The position numbers and the translations under genes are program-made. Positions 1 to 7,965 of a stretch of 12,548 bases of DNA are shown here, one piece after another (position 1 is the first letter of the stretch; every line of letters begins with the position of its first letter). Under the pieces are notes generated by a model, which worked only from the letters and a program-made list of their open reading frames with translations, was not told the origin of the DNA and searched no databases. The stretch is from NCBI GenBank assembly GCA_029256485.1, contig JAQSXU010000109.1, positions 1 to 12,548 on the forward strand. The letters are read 5' to 3'. This DNA is from Clostridiaceae bacterium. GTDB taxonomy: Bacteria > Bacillota_A > Clostridia > Clostridiales > Clostridiaceae.

Positions 1-7
1 CTGGCAT
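1..7 (-). CDS. atpD: ATP synthase F1 beta subunit, first two codons only (partial)
   Basis: An ATG at 7-5 reads Met-Pro before the window ends. It sits seven bases downstream of a strong ribosome binding site (AAGGAGG on the minus strand, about 14-20), which overlaps the TAA stop of atpG. In F1Fo operons the catalytic beta subunit follows gamma, so this is very probably the start of atpD. The identification rests on the start signal and operon order, because almost no protein sequence is visible. Confidence 0.6.
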
Positions 8-19
8 CAGTTTACCTCC

Positions 20-859
20 TTACTTTTGAGCTCCTGCTCCTCCAACTATTTCTGAAATTTCTTGAGTAATAATACTCTGCCTTACTCTATTATATTTTAA
101 CTTCAGCTTTTCTAATAAGTCATTTGCATTTTTAGTTGCCCCGTCCATGGCAGACATTCTTGCCCCTTGTTCACTAGCTTTTGAGTGAATCATAAAATTT
201 AAAATACACTGCTGAATATATGTATCTGAAATATCTTCTAACAAATTATTCACTTCAGGTTCAAAAATAATACCACTATTATTAACTGTAGCATATTCTA
301 TTGGAAGCAGCTTTTTCGTTAACACATCCTGTTTTACAGCAGAATGGAATTTAGTATAAACTACTACTATTTCTCCTACTTCACCACTTCTATAAAGTCT
401 TAATGCATGCTCAGCAATAATTCTTGCTTCTTTTAAAGAGGGTAAGTCAGAAATCCCTACATATTCTGCTGCAGTAGCATATTTTAATTTGTTAAAATAT
501 GCTCTTCCCTTTTGTCCAACCACCATTATAAGAGAATTATCCTTATTCTCTGACGCCTGCTTAATTGCTTCAGATACAGCATTTGAATTAAAGCCTCCAC
601 AAAGTCCTGAATCAGAAGTAAAAACTATAATCAGCTTTTTGTTACTTTTATTACCATGCGTATATATGTTATAATCCTCAACATTATCCACTATTAACCT
701 AATAGTTTCCTCAAAGGAATTATAATAATCGCAATTAATGTCAAGTAAACTTCTTGTTTTTCTAAGCTTAGCTGTGGCAACGAGTCCCATGGCTTTTGTA
801 ATTTTTCTTGTGTTGGTAATGGACTTAATTCTTCTTTTTATAATGATTAGTCCTGCCAT
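20..859 (-). CDS. atpG: F1Fo ATP synthase gamma subunit
   Basis: The gamma subunit is the central rotor shaft of F1; it couples c-ring rotation to catalysis in the beta subunits. The 279-residue product has normal family length. It carries the conserved N-terminal helix (RRIKSITNTRKITKAM, about residues 9-24) and the C-terminal helix (YNRVRQSIITQEISEIVGGA) that together form the coiled-coil shaft. The middle holds the Rossmann-like part with the SDSGLCGGFN motif. The ATG at 859 has a GGAGGTG ribosome binding site a few bases upstream. The gene follows atpA by 27 bp, and its stop codon overlaps the ribosome binding site of atpD, which suggests coupled translation. Nothing looks unusual. Confidence 0.98.
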   Translation of the reverse strand: MAGLIIIKRRIKSITNTRKITKAMGLVATAKLRKTRSLLDINCDYYNSFEETIRLIVDNVEDYNIYTHGNKSNKKLIIVFTSDSGLCGGFNSNAVSEAIKQASENKDNSLIMVVGQKGRAYFNKLKYATAAEYVGISDLPSLKEARIIAEHALRLYRSGEVGEIVVVYTKFHSAVKQDVLTKKLLPIEYATVNNSGIIFEPEVNNLLEDISDTYIQQCILNFMIHSKASEQGARMSAMDGATKNANDLLEKLKLKYNRVRQSIITQEISEIVGGAGAQK

Positions 860-886
860 AGTTCACCTCCTGCAAAGGGTTTTAAA

Positions 887-2401
887 TTATTCCTCTGCCA
901 AAAAAACTTTTTTAAATTCATCTATTGCCTCATTTAGCTTTAGTTTAATATCATCCTTTAATTCACCAGTAGAGATAATTTCTTCGCCGATTTCCCTATG
1001 ATGAGTGTCCATGAAGGCTAAAAATTCATCTTCAAATTTTCTAATTTTATTTACAGGTATATCCATAAGATGATTATTTACACCTGCATATAAAATCATT
1101 ATTTGTTTTTCTACTGATAAAGGCTTATATTGAGGCTGCTTTAATATTTCAGTTAATCTCTTACCTTTTTCAAGCCTTCTTTTAGATTCTTTATCTAAGT
1201 CTGATCCAAACTGTGCAAAAGCAGCAAGTTCACGGTATTGTGCTAACTCAAGTCTAAGTGTTCCTGAAACTTGTTTCATTGCTTTTATTTGAGCACTACC
1301 ACCAACTCTGGATACAGATATACCTGCATTAACTGCTGGTCTTTGACCTGCATAGAATAATTCCGATTCCAAGAATATCTGACCATCTGTTATAGAGATT
1401 ACATTAGTAGGGATATACGCAGTAACATCTCCTGCTAATGTTTCTATTATTGGTAAAGCAGTTAGTGATCCTCCTCCAAGTTTACTTGAAAGTTTCGCAG
1501 CTCTTTCCAATAACCTAGAGTGTAAATAGAATACATCTCCAGGATAAGCTTCTCTTCCTGGTGGTCTCCTAAGTAATAACGCCATTGTTCTATAGGCAAC
1601 AGCATGCTTAGACAAATCATCATATACTATTAATACATCTTCACCTTTATTCATAAAATATTCACCAATACTACAACCAGAATATGGTGCTAAATATTGC
1701 AAAGGTGCTGAATCTGATGCAGTTGAAGATACAACTATGGTATAGTCCATTGCTCCCATCTGTGTAAGGTCATTAACAATATGTGCTACAGTAGACTGCT
1801 TTTGACCTATAGCTACATAAATGCATTTTACATTCTTACCCTTTTGATTTAAGATAGTGTCAATTACTAATGCAGTTTTTCCTGTTTGTCTGTCCCCTAT
1901 AATTAGCTCTCTTTGTCCTTTACCAATAGGTATCATTGAATCAATGGCTTTTATACCAGTTTGCAACGGTTGTTTAACTGATTGCCTATCTATAACACCT
2001 GGAGCTTGTGATTCTGCAGGCCTTGTTTCAGTTGTTAGTACTGGTCCTTTGCCATCAATAGGTTTTCCTAGAGCATCTACAACTCTGCCTACCAATGCTT
2101 CACCAACTGGTACTTCTACAACTCTACCTGTTCTTTTTACTATATCTCCTTCTTTTATTCCCTCTTCTGAACCTAAAAGAACGCATCCAACATTATCTTG
2201 TTCTAAGTTTAGAGCCATTCCATATACATCTTTTGGGAATTCTAGAAGTTCACCTGCCATACAATCGTTTAGTCCATAAACTCTTGCTATTCCATCACCT
2301 ATTTGAATGATTGTACCTGAATCAACAGTTTCTATTTTCTTTTCATATTTTTCAATTTCTTTTTTGATTATTGACGTAATTTCTTCAGGTTTAATGTTCA
2401 T
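887..2401 (-). CDS. atpA: F1Fo ATP synthase alpha subunit
   Basis: The alpha subunit forms the non-catalytic nucleotide-binding positions of the alpha3-beta3 head of F1. The product is 504 residues, normal for the family. An N-terminal beta-barrel domain is followed by the nucleotide-binding domain with the P-loop GDRQTGKT (residues 169-176), a Walker B strand VLIVYDD (about 256-262) and the SVSRVGG segment (362-368). R365 there corresponds to the arginine that reaches into the catalytic site of the neighbouring beta subunit. The start is an ATG with GAGGTGAG just upstream. It begins 10 bp after atpH and is followed by atpG after 27 bp. Confidence 0.99.
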   Translation of the reverse strand: MNIKPEEITSIIKKEIEKYEKKIETVDSGTIIQIGDGIARVYGLNDCMAGELLEFPKDVYGMALNLEQDNVGCVLLGSEEGIKEGDIVKRTGRVVEVPVGEALVGRVVDALGKPIDGKGPVLTTETRPAESQAPGVIDRQSVKQPLQTGIKAIDSMIPIGKGQRELIIGDRQTGKTALVIDTILNQKGKNVKCIYVAIGQKQSTVAHIVNDLTQMGAMDYTIVVSSTASDSAPLQYLAPYSGCSIGEYFMNKGEDVLIVYDDLSKHAVAYRTMALLLRRPPGREAYPGDVFYLHSRLLERAAKLSSKLGGGSLTALPIIETLAGDVTAYIPTNVISITDGQIFLESELFYAGQRPAVNAGISVSRVGGSAQIKAMKQVSGTLRLELAQYRELAAFAQFGSDLDKESKRRLEKGKRLTEILKQPQYKPLSVEKQIMILYAGVNNHLMDIPVNKIRKFEDEFLAFMDTHHREIGEEIISTGELKDDIKLKLNEAIDEFKKVFLAEE

Positions 2402-2411
2402 AGGCTCACCT

Positions 2412-2951
2412 CTATTCTCTTTTAAGCATTAATTTTTTCATTTCATTTATTTTTGATTTGATAGTACCATCAATTACATCGTCACCAACCCTGACATAAA
2501 CTCCACCAATGACACTTTTATCAATTTCTTCTTTTAATATAACTTTTTTGTCATATTTTTTTTCAAGTCCATCAATTAACTGCTTTTTCTGTAATTCATC
2601 TAGTGGAATCACTGTTTTAACATTTGCCAGCAGTGTATTGTTTCTATCTAAATGAATTTTTTCCATTTCAATTAACTTTTCTTTAAGAAATAAAATTCTA
2701 TCCTTTTCAATTAAAATTAATAAGAATGATAGTAAATCATCATCAACCTTATCTTTAAAAATTTTGGTAAAAAGTTTCTTCTTCCTTGAAATACTTATTT
2801 CTGGATGTTTAATTATTTTTAAAAAATCTTCATCATTGTTCATTACATCAACAATTTCTCTTAAGTCGTCCAAAAAAATTTCTACTTTTCCCTTTTCCTC
2901 AGCAACCTCATAAAGTGCTAGAGCATATCTCCTATCTAAGTATTCATACAT
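2412..2951 (-). CDS. atpH: F1Fo ATP synthase delta subunit
   Basis: The delta subunit sits on top of F1 and ties it to the peripheral b-subunit stalk. The 179-residue product has family length. It starts with the typical [18 protein letters not shown] segment and ends with the conserved [27 protein letters not shown] region that contacts subunit b. The ATG at 2951 lies two bases after the atpF stop codon, and its ribosome binding site (AAGGTAGG) lies inside the end of atpF, so the two genes are probably translationally coupled. Sequence in the middle is divergent, as is usual for this subunit. Confidence 0.97.
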   Translation of the reverse strand: MYEYLDRRYALALYEVAEEKGKVEIFLDDLREIVDVMNNDEDFLKIIKHPEISISRKKKLFTKIFKDKVDDDLLSFLLILIEKDRILFLKEKLIEMEKIHLDRNNTLLANVKTVIPLDELQKKQLIDGLEKKYDKKVILKEEIDKSVIGGVYVRVGDDVIDGTIKSKINEMKKLMLKRE

Positions 2952-2953
2952 AA

Positions 2954-3433
2954 TTAAATACCTACCTTAGAAATAAAATCATTGATTAATTTCTTTTGCT
3001 GTTCTTCATTTATGGTTTCTTCTAAGGCTTTTGAAGACATTAAAACTGCTAAATCCACTATCTGTGTTTTTATCTCATCCTTGGCTTTGTTTTTTTCTCT
3101 CTCAGCCTCTTTTTTTGCTCTTTCAATTATAAGATTTGCTTCGTTATGAGCTCCTGATACTATATCTGAAGAAATGTTCTCTGCTTTAATCTTATAATCT
3201 TCAATTATTGCTTTTCCATTTTCCTTAGATTTACTAATCATCTCTTCATTTTCAAGTAAGAAACTTTTTGATTTTTCCTCATTTTCCTTTGTTCTTGTTA
3301 TGGTATCACTTACTTCTTTTTCTCTATCTGTTAGAATCTTATTAACTGGCTTAAAAAGAAACTTTTTTAAAATAAAGTATAGAATAAGCAGATTGATAAT
3401 AGTCTCGAAAAGTCTTAAGCCATCTACACTCAT
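2954..3433 (-). CDS. atpF: F1Fo ATP synthase b subunit (peripheral stalk)
   Basis: Subunit b anchors the peripheral stalk in the membrane and holds F1 still while the rotor turns. The 159-residue product has one membrane helix near the N-terminus (about residues 8-25, [18 protein letters not shown]), then the conserved [14 protein letters not shown] segment, then a long, highly charged stretch rich in Glu and Lys typical of the dimeric right-handed coiled coil. A GGGAGG ribosome binding site lies about 10 bases upstream of the ATG. There is a 50-bp gap after atpE and almost none before atpH. Confidence 0.97.
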   Translation of the reverse strand: MSVDGLRLFETIINLLILYFILKKFLFKPVNKILTDREKEVSDTITRTKENEEKSKSFLLENEEMISKSKENGKAIIEDYKIKAENISSDIVSGAHNEANLIIERAKKEAEREKNKAKDEIKTQIVDLAVLMSSKALEETINEEQQKKLINDFISKVGI

Positions 3434-3483
3434 TAAAGTAGAAGCCTCCCTTCAGGTTACTTCACGTAATATGTAATTAATTT

Positions 3484-3735
3484 TTATAAAGTAACTTTAA
3501 ATACTAGTAAAAGTCCAATAAGGAATGCATAAATTGCAGTAGCTTCAGATAGTGCCATACCAAGAATCATAGTAGTAGTAATTTTACCACTTGCTTCTGG
3601 TTGTCTTCCAACAGCCTCAACAGCTTTTGCTGCTGCATTACCTGTTCCAAGGCCTCCACCTATACAGCCTAATGCTGCTATGCCTGCTCCTATTGCAGCT
3701 AATCCAGCCACAAATCCTTTTGAATCAATGTTCAT
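3484..3735 (-). CDS. atpE: F1Fo ATP synthase c subunit (proteolipid of the rotor ring)
   Basis: Subunit c forms the membrane rotor ring; each copy binds one coupling ion. The 83-residue product is a two-helix hairpin. Helix 1 contains the Gly-rich [17 protein letters not shown] run, the polar loop is RQPEA (44-48), and helix 2 carries the ion-binding carboxylate E64 in [11 protein letters not shown]. Compared with the Na+-binding c subunit of Ilyobacter, the positions of its ligands Gln32 and Ser66 are here T31 and A65. The second helix keeps T66 and Y69. This suggests H+ rather than Na+ coupling (an inference from remembered family sequences). A GGAGG ribosome binding site precedes the ATG; the gene follows atpB by 25 bp. 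Cys24 inside helix 1 is unusual. Confidence 0.97.
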   Translation of the reverse strand: MNIDSKGFVAGLAAIGAGIAALGCIGGGLGTGNAAAKAVEAVGRQPEASGKITTTMILGMALSEATAIYAFLIGLLLVFKVTL

Positions 3736-3760
3736 AATTTTATCCTCCTTAATTATTCAA

Positions 3761-4429
3761 TTAATGTTCTGATATTATTTTTATATTAATCATAGTTAAC
3801 ATAACGAAAATTGCTGTTTGAATTGCACCATCAAATACATCAAAATACATATGCAATGGTACTGGTATACCTATTGAGAACTTACCAAGCCCACTATAAA
3901 CAATTCCCAATATTACTGCTCCAGCTGTCATATTACCAAAAAGTCGTAGGCTCAAAGATACTGGTGTCATAATTCTCTCCATTATATTAATGGGCAGTAA
4001 AAATCCTATTGGTTTTGCATACCCTGTAAAGTATGAAATTAATCCATGTCTTTTAATTGCGTAAGCTTGAATTACAAAAAAACTTACAGCAGCAAAACCA
4101 AGTGTAACACTATAATCCTCTGTGGGTGCCTTAAACCCGGTTAATCCTATTAAATTTAATATAAGCATAAATATTACCAAGGTTCCCACATATGGTACAA
4201 ACTCCATAGCCTCTGCACCCATATTCTCTTTAACAAGATTATTTATAAAGCCAACAAAGATTTCTACAGCCCCTTGTTTTTTATCAGGAACTTTTTTTAA
4301 ATTTTTCGTTAAAGAATAAGAAATTAAACCTAAAGCTATTATAACAATCCACTGAATTAATATACTTGAAGTTACTCCTACATTGTATCCAAATATGGGT
4401 ATTTGGAACAATTCCTTCATTTCCTCCAT
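3761..4429 (-). CDS. atpB: F1Fo ATP synthase a subunit
   Basis: Subunit a is the membrane stator that provides the two ion half-channels next to the c ring. With the start chosen here it has 222 residues and about five to six membrane helices. The essential arginine is seen in SLSLRLFGNMTAG (R162), and the last helix has the conserved GAIQTAIFVMLTMINI pattern. I prefer the ATG at 4429, because AAAGGAAG lies seven bases upstream. The reading frame also offers a GTG at 4447 that overlaps the atpI stop codon and would add six residues, but it has no ribosome binding site of its own. The gene starts 14 bp after atpI. Confidence 0.96.
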   Translation of the reverse strand: MEEMKELFQIPIFGYNVGVTSSILIQWIVIIALGLISYSLTKNLKKVPDKKQGAVEIFVGFINNLVKENMGAEAMEFVPYVGTLVIFMLILNLIGLTGFKAPTEDYSVTLGFAAVSFFVIQAYAIKRHGLISYFTGYAKPIGFLLPINIMERIMTPVSLSLRLFGNMTAGAVILGIVYSGLGKFSIGIPVPLHMYFDVFDGAIQTAIFVMLTMINIKIISEH

Positions 4430-4443
4430 GTGCTCACTTCCTT

Positions 4444-4812
4444 TCACTCTTCTTTTATGGTTAAGCCATATATTAAGATTGATATGAAATGGGAACTATA
4501 TCCGAATATATAAGCTATAACATAATACTTTTTATATGTAAATAATATAGCTCCTATGGACGCTACAGCTATTACCCTAAGAAAGAATGATAAAATAATA
4601 ATAGTTTTCGACATTTTTTTCTTATCTTCAATTGCATAATTACTGGTAAATGCATTTAAATAAAAACTGCCCAACGATATTGCAAGGCCCAGAAAAAATA
4701 TTACAGCATATTCTAATCTTATAGTCATTCCAATTATTGCTGCAAATATAACGGCTATGAAGATATCATAAATAAAAATTTTCTTTAACATACTTTTTAT
4801 TTCGTCATTCAA
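4444..4812 (-). CDS. atpI: AtpI-like membrane protein, first gene of the ATP synthase operon
   Basis: This small hydrophobic protein has about four predicted membrane helices and lies directly before atpB, as AtpI does. In other bacteria AtpI is not a structural subunit and is thought to help assemble the c ring or carry Mg2+. The start is uncertain. The TTG at 4812 (122 residues) is the only candidate with a plausibly placed ribosome binding site, a GGGGGT run at 4825-4820 with eight bases of spacing. In-frame alternatives are ATG at 4836 (130 residues), ATG at 4791 (115 residues) and TTG at 4881 (145 residues); none has a visible ribosome binding site. A TATAAT at 4852-4847 would place the transcript start near 4840, which also argues for the shorter protein. 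Its stop nearly touches atpB. Confidence 0.85.
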   Translation of the reverse strand: MNDEIKSMLKKIFIYDIFIAVIFAAIIGMTIRLEYAVIFFLGLAISLGSFYLNAFTSNYAIEDKKKMSKTIIILSFFLRVIAVASIGAILFTYKKYYVIAYIFGYSSHFISILIYGLTIKEE

Positions 4813-4846
4813 TTTATTTACCCCCGGGGTTTCCATTAATAGAACC

Positions 4847-4875
4847 ATTATATAGTTGTTATAGGAAGAATGAAA
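4847..4875 (-). promoter_or_regulatory. Candidate promoter of the atp operon
   Basis: On the minus strand a perfect TATAAT lies at 4852-4847, with a weak -35 match (TTTCAT, 4875-4870) 17 bases upstream. Transcription would start near 4840, leaving a leader of about 28 bases with the GGGGGT ribosome binding site before the TTG at 4812. A further promoter-like pair, TTGATT (5099-5094) and TATAAA (5075-5070) with 18-bp spacing, lies about 230 bp upstream. In such AT-rich DNA both could be chance matches. Confidence 0.45.
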
Positions 4876-5274
4876 ATTCAATATTTCTTTAATTTCAATT
4901 ATATTTTCCTGATTAGCCTAATTTATACGCTTTCATCATAATATTCGACTATATAGCTTTTATTTCATCCAATTTACGATGTTATTGACTTAATTTTTTT
5001 CAGTATTTCAATTTATCCTAAATACAAAATTTTCTAAATTATTTATTTATTTATCTATTTTGACATTTTTTTATAATTTAGTGCTTAATTTTTAATCAAA
5101 TTAAAATTCCACTATAATTTTCGTATGTTCATTTACATTCCTTTATACTTATTTTTAATTTATTTATTGTAAGTTATGCAAATTATTTATATTTTTTTAT
5201 CTTTAACAAAATATTAACTTTTATTACATAAATATATAGAGTAATCAAAGATTGATAGTTTTAATTATAAACTT
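4876..5274. other. AT-rich intergenic region upstream of the atp operon
   Basis: About 400 bp without a supportable gene on either strand. The stretch is extremely AT-rich, with A and T runs and short ATTT-type repeats (5041-5056). It holds the possible distal promoter TTGATT-18-TATAAA (5099-5070) and one isolated Rex-like half-site (TTAACAA, 5203-5209) without its partner. Such regions often act as UP-type or bent promoter DNA, but nothing here shows that directly. Confidence 0.6.
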
Positions 5275-5330
5275 AAAAATAAAAGTTCAAATAACAAAGA
5301 AACAATGTTTGAACTTTGTTACTTGAACTT
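5275..5330 (-). terminator. Intrinsic terminator after thl
   Basis: A 17-bp inverted repeat (5283-5299 with 5314-5330) is complementary throughout apart from one G-U pair in the RNA, around a 14-base loop. On the minus strand it is followed at once by a U-rich tail (TTTTATTTTT). It starts about 25 bp after the thl stop codon. The other side has no U run, so it should act only on minus-strand transcripts. It separates thl from the atp operon. Confidence 0.9.
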
Positions 5331-5354
5331 CTTAAGCTTGTAATTTAATATTTC

Positions 5355-6530
5355 TTACCTTTCAACTATAATAGCAGTTCCCATTCCTCCGCCAATGCAA
5401 AGTGTTGCTAAACCTTTTTTAGCATCTCTCTTTTTCATCTCATATAGAAGAGAAGTAAGAATTCTTGCTCCTGAGCATCCAACTGGATGTCCTAATGCTA
5501 TTGCTCCACCATTTACATTTACCTTACTCATATCAAATTTTAAATCTCTAGCAACTGCTATGCTTTGTGCAGCAAATGCTTCATTAGCCTCTATTAAGTC
5601 CAAATCCTCAACTTTTAATCCAGATTTTTCTAAGGCTAATTTAGTAGCATGAAATGGTCCATATCCCATTATTTGTGGATCTAATCCTTTTGATCCGTAT
5701 GATTTTATTTTAGCTAATGGCTCTATTCCTAATTCTTCAGCTTTTTCTGCACTCATAACTACTATTGCAGCTGCTCCGTCATTAATACCTGATGCATTTC
5801 CTGCTGTAACTGTGCCATCCTTTTTAAATGCTGGTCTTAATTTTGCAAGTGATTCTATTGTTGCGCCAAATCTTGGGTGTTCATCCTGATCAAAAATCAC
5901 TTCGCCTTTTCTAGTTTTTATAACTACTGGAACTATTTCATCTTTAAATTTTCCTGCTTTTATTGCTGCCTCAGTTTTTTGTTGAGAAGCCAAAGCAAAT
6001 TCATCTTGATCCTGTCTTGTTATGTTCCACTGTTCAGCAATATTTTCTGCAGTTATTCCCATATGATAATTGTTAAATGCTTCCCAAAGTCCGTCAGTAA
6101 TCATTGAATCAACTACAGTGCCGTTGCCCATTCTTTGTCCCCATCTTGTTGTAGGTAACAAAAATGGTGCTCTTGACATATTTTCCATTCCGCCTGCAAC
6201 TACAACGTCAGCATCTCCAGCTTTAATTATCTGTGCAGCCAAACTTACAGCCCTTAATCCTGAACCACAAACTTTATTAATTGTCATTGCTGGGATTTCA
6301 ACTGGCAAACCAGCTTTTACAGCAGATTGTCTTGCAGGATTTTGTCCAAGTCCAGCCTGTATAACATTCCCCATAATAACTTCGTTAACCAATTCTGGGT
6401 TTAAATTTGCCCTCTTTAAAGCTTCTTTAATTACCAAAGCACCTAATTCTACTGCAGGAACATCCTTTAATGCACCGCCAAATGTACCAACGGCTGTTCT
6501 TACAGCACTAACTATAACTACATCTTTCAT
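5355..6530 (-). CDS. thl: Acetyl-CoA acetyltransferase (biosynthetic thiolase)
   Basis: This enzyme condenses two acetyl-CoA into acetoacetyl-CoA plus CoA, the entry step to butyryl-CoA in clostridial fermentation. The 391-residue product matches family length. The acyl-accepting nucleophile is C88 in NKVCGSG, the catalytic H348 lies in [11 protein letters not shown], and the base C378 lies in [10 protein letters not shown]. The [14 protein letters not shown] stretch and the other conserved thiolase segments are intact. C88 and C378 are the pair reported to form a regulatory disulfide in the Clostridium acetobutylicum enzyme, so redox control of activity is possible. The ATG has AGGAGG eight bases upstream. 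The gene stands alone between its own promoter, with a Rex-like operator, and its own terminator. No beta-oxidation genes are nearby. Confidence 0.97.
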   Translation of the reverse strand: MKDVVIVSAVRTAVGTFGGALKDVPAVELGALVIKEALKRANLNPELVNEVIMGNVIQAGLGQNPARQSAVKAGLPVEIPAMTINKVCGSGLRAVSLAAQIIKAGDADVVVAGGMENMSRAPFLLPTTRWGQRMGNGTVVDSMITDGLWEAFNNYHMGITAENIAEQWNITRQDQDEFALASQQKTEAAIKAGKFKDEIVPVVIKTRKGEVIFDQDEHPRFGATIESLAKLRPAFKKDGTVTAGNASGINDGAAAIVVMSAEKAEELGIEPLAKIKSYGSKGLDPQIMGYGPFHATKLALEKSGLKVEDLDLIEANEAFAAQSIAVARDLKFDMSKVNVNGGAIALGHPVGCSGARILTSLLYEMKKRDAKKGLATLCIGGGMGTAIIVER

Positions 6531-6604
6531 TATAAAAACCTCCTATTTAATAAATTGGTAATTTATCATAAAAATAATTTACAAAGTTTTCTGTCAACAT
6601 ATTC

Positions 6605-6633
6605 ATTATACCCAAATATAATGTAATTATCAA
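6605..6633 (-). promoter_or_regulatory. thl promoter
   Basis: TTGATA (6633-6628) and TATAAT (6610-6605) are separated by exactly 17 bp on the minus strand, preceded by GGG at the -10. Transcription should begin near 6598, giving a leader of about 68 bases before the thl ATG. The same hexamers, the GGGTATAAT context and a GTTG...GAAAAC downstream segment occur, as I remember it, in the widely used thl promoter of C. acetobutylicum, which is a strong promoter. Confidence 0.88.
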
Positions 6634-6639
6634 TAGATT

Positions 6640-6657
6640 TTGTTAAAAAATATACAA
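6640..6657. promoter_or_regulatory. Rex-type redox operator upstream of thl
   Basis: The plus strand reads TTGTTAAAAAATATACAA, an 18-bp imperfect palindrome fitting the clostridial Rex consensus TTGTTAANNNNTTAACAA at all but two positions of the arms (one half-site is perfect, the other is TATACAA). It ends six bases upstream of the -35 box. Rex is an NADH/NAD+-sensing repressor known to control thl, crt and adhE in C. acetobutylicum; a high NADH level would release it and raise thl expression. Confidence 0.75.
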
Positions 6658-6662
6658 ACTTT

Positions 6663-6710
6663 ATGCCCAATTTTTTTAAGTTGGCCAGTGTTTCTTCCCT
6701 TAGGTGGCAT
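6663..6710. other. Structured GC-richer island between wecB and thl
   Basis: A patch of higher GC lies inside otherwise very AT-rich intergenic DNA. ATGCC (6663-6667) pairs with GGCAT (6706-6710) around an inner CCAA/TTGG hairpin (6667-6684) and a second possible TGGC/GCCA stem, giving a branched fold. Read on the plus strand it ends in a T run (TTTTT from 6710), like a terminator, although no plus-strand gene precedes it. On the minus strand it could help end the wecB transcript, for which no ordinary terminator is visible. It does not match a riboswitch class that I know. Confidence 0.35.
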
Positions 6711-6801
6711 TTTTCGTTGAAATATAATGTAAAAATAGTGAATTTAGTAAAAACAAATGCTTTTAAATTGAATTTATTTTAACACTTTAATATTAGTATT
6801 T

Positions 6802-7950
6802 TTATTTAAATTCCTTGCAGCTGTTTTCTCTCATTCCAAAATGATACAAAATAGCCTCTGTGATTCTTTGTGATGCCATTCCATCTCCATATGGATTTAC
6901 AGCCTTGCTCATTCTTTCATATTCGTTGCTATCCCTTATTAGTTCATTGCCGTTTTTAATAATAATATCCTTATCTGTTCCCACTAACTTTACCGTGCCA
7001 GACTTTACAGCTTCTGGCCTTTCTGTAACACTTCTTAATACCAGCACTGGTTTTCCAAGGTGCGGCGCTTCCTCCTGAAGTCCACCTGAATCTGTCATTA
7101 CCATAAAGCACTTACTCATAAGATTATGGGTCTCCTTTGTATCAAGTGGTGGTAATAAGTGTACCCTAGGAACATTCTGAAGCTTTGAGAAGACCACATC
7201 CCTTACTACTGGGTTTAGATGAACTAAGTAAATAAGTTCAACATCTTCATTTGACTCTACAATAGTTTTAAGAGCATCGCAAATATTCTCTATTCCCTTT
7301 CCCCAGTTCTCTCTCCTATGAGCAGTTACCATTATAACTTTCTTACCATCATAGTCAATTTTATTCAGTTCTTCACTTTCAAAAATATAATCTGGCTGTA
7401 CTGTATATTTCATAGCATCAATAACGGTATTTCCAGTTACAAATATATTTTTCTCATCTACACCTTCTCTTTTTAAATTTTCCTTTGCTCCTTCAGTAGG
7501 TGCAAAATGCATATCTGCAATTGCCCCTGTTAATTTTCTATTCATTTCTTCTGGGAAAGGAAAATATTTATCATATGTTCTTAAACCAGCCTCCACATGA
7601 CCAACTTTTACCTTTTTGTAGAATGCCGCTAATGCACCAGCAAATGTTGTTGTTGTATCACCATGAACTAATATTAAATCAGGTTTTTCTTCATCAAAAA
7701 TTTCTTCCAATCCATTTAATACCCTTGTTGTAATACCAGTTAGACTTTGCTTTGTTTTCATTATGTTTAAATCAAAATCTGGAGTGATATTAAATAATTC
7801 TAATACCTGGTCAAGCATCTGTCTATGCTGTGCTGTTACACATACCTTATTATCAATTTCAGGTATGCTATTTAATTGCTTCACTAATGGTGCCATTTTT
7901 ATAGCTTCTGGTCTAGTCCCAAAAATTGTAATTACTTTTATCTTATTCAT
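6802..7950 (-). CDS. wecB: UDP-N-acetylglucosamine 2-epimerase (non-hydrolysing)
   Basis: This cytoplasmic enzyme interconverts UDP-GlcNAc and UDP-ManNAc, the ManNAc donor for teichoic-acid linkage units or other surface polysaccharides. The 382-residue product has family length and two Rossmann-like GT-B halves. Visible active-site elements are GTRPEAIKMAPL (R13, K18), VHGDTTT (D98), GHVEAGLRT (E120), FPEEMNR (E134, R138), VTAHRREN (H211) and SDSGGLQEEAPHLGKPVLVLR. The last is where UDP-GlcNAc also binds as an allosteric activator in bacterial family members. A GGAGG ribosome binding site overlaps the end of the preceding wecA-like gene, 15 bp away, so the two are co-transcribed. No wecC-type dehydrogenase or glycosyltransferase is in the window. 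Confidence 0.97.
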   Translation of the reverse strand: MNKIKVITIFGTRPEAIKMAPLVKQLNSIPEIDNKVCVTAQHRQMLDQVLELFNITPDFDLNIMKTKQSLTGITTRVLNGLEEIFDEEKPDLILVHGDTTTTFAGALAAFYKKVKVGHVEAGLRTYDKYFPFPEEMNRKLTGAIADMHFAPTEGAKENLKREGVDEKNIFVTGNTVIDAMKYTVQPDYIFESEELNKIDYDGKKVIMVTAHRRENWGKGIENICDALKTIVESNEDVELIYLVHLNPVVRDVVFSKLQNVPRVHLLPPLDTKETHNLMSKCFMVMTDSGGLQEEAPHLGKPVLVLRSVTERPEAVKSGTVKLVGTDKDIIIKNGNELIRDSNEYERMSKAVNPYGDGMASQRITEAILYHFGMRENSCKEFK

Positions 7951-7965
7951 GCTTTTTCCTCCATA

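Noticed and set aside
1857..2279. 140-codon plus-strand frame opposite atpA
   Set aside because: It is an antisense shadow of the P-loop region of atpA; the minus-strand protein is unambiguous.
4429..4447. GTG at 4447 as the start of atpB
   Set aside because: It would overlap the atpI stop codon and lacks a ribosome binding site, while the ATG at 4429 has AAAGGAAG well placed upstream.
5203..5209. Rex half-site TTAACAA upstream of the atp operon
   Set aside because: The matching TTGT arm is missing, so it is not a full operator; such heptamers are common in AT-rich DNA.
6070..6561. 163-codon plus-strand frame opposite thl
   Set aside because: It mirrors the thl coding sequence, has no ribosome binding site and shows no recognisable motifs.
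6565..6597. TTGACA at 6597-6592 as the -35 box of thl
   Set aside because: No good -10 lies at 16-18 bp (TATGAT is 21 bp away), and a much better promoter with correct spacing lies just upstream.
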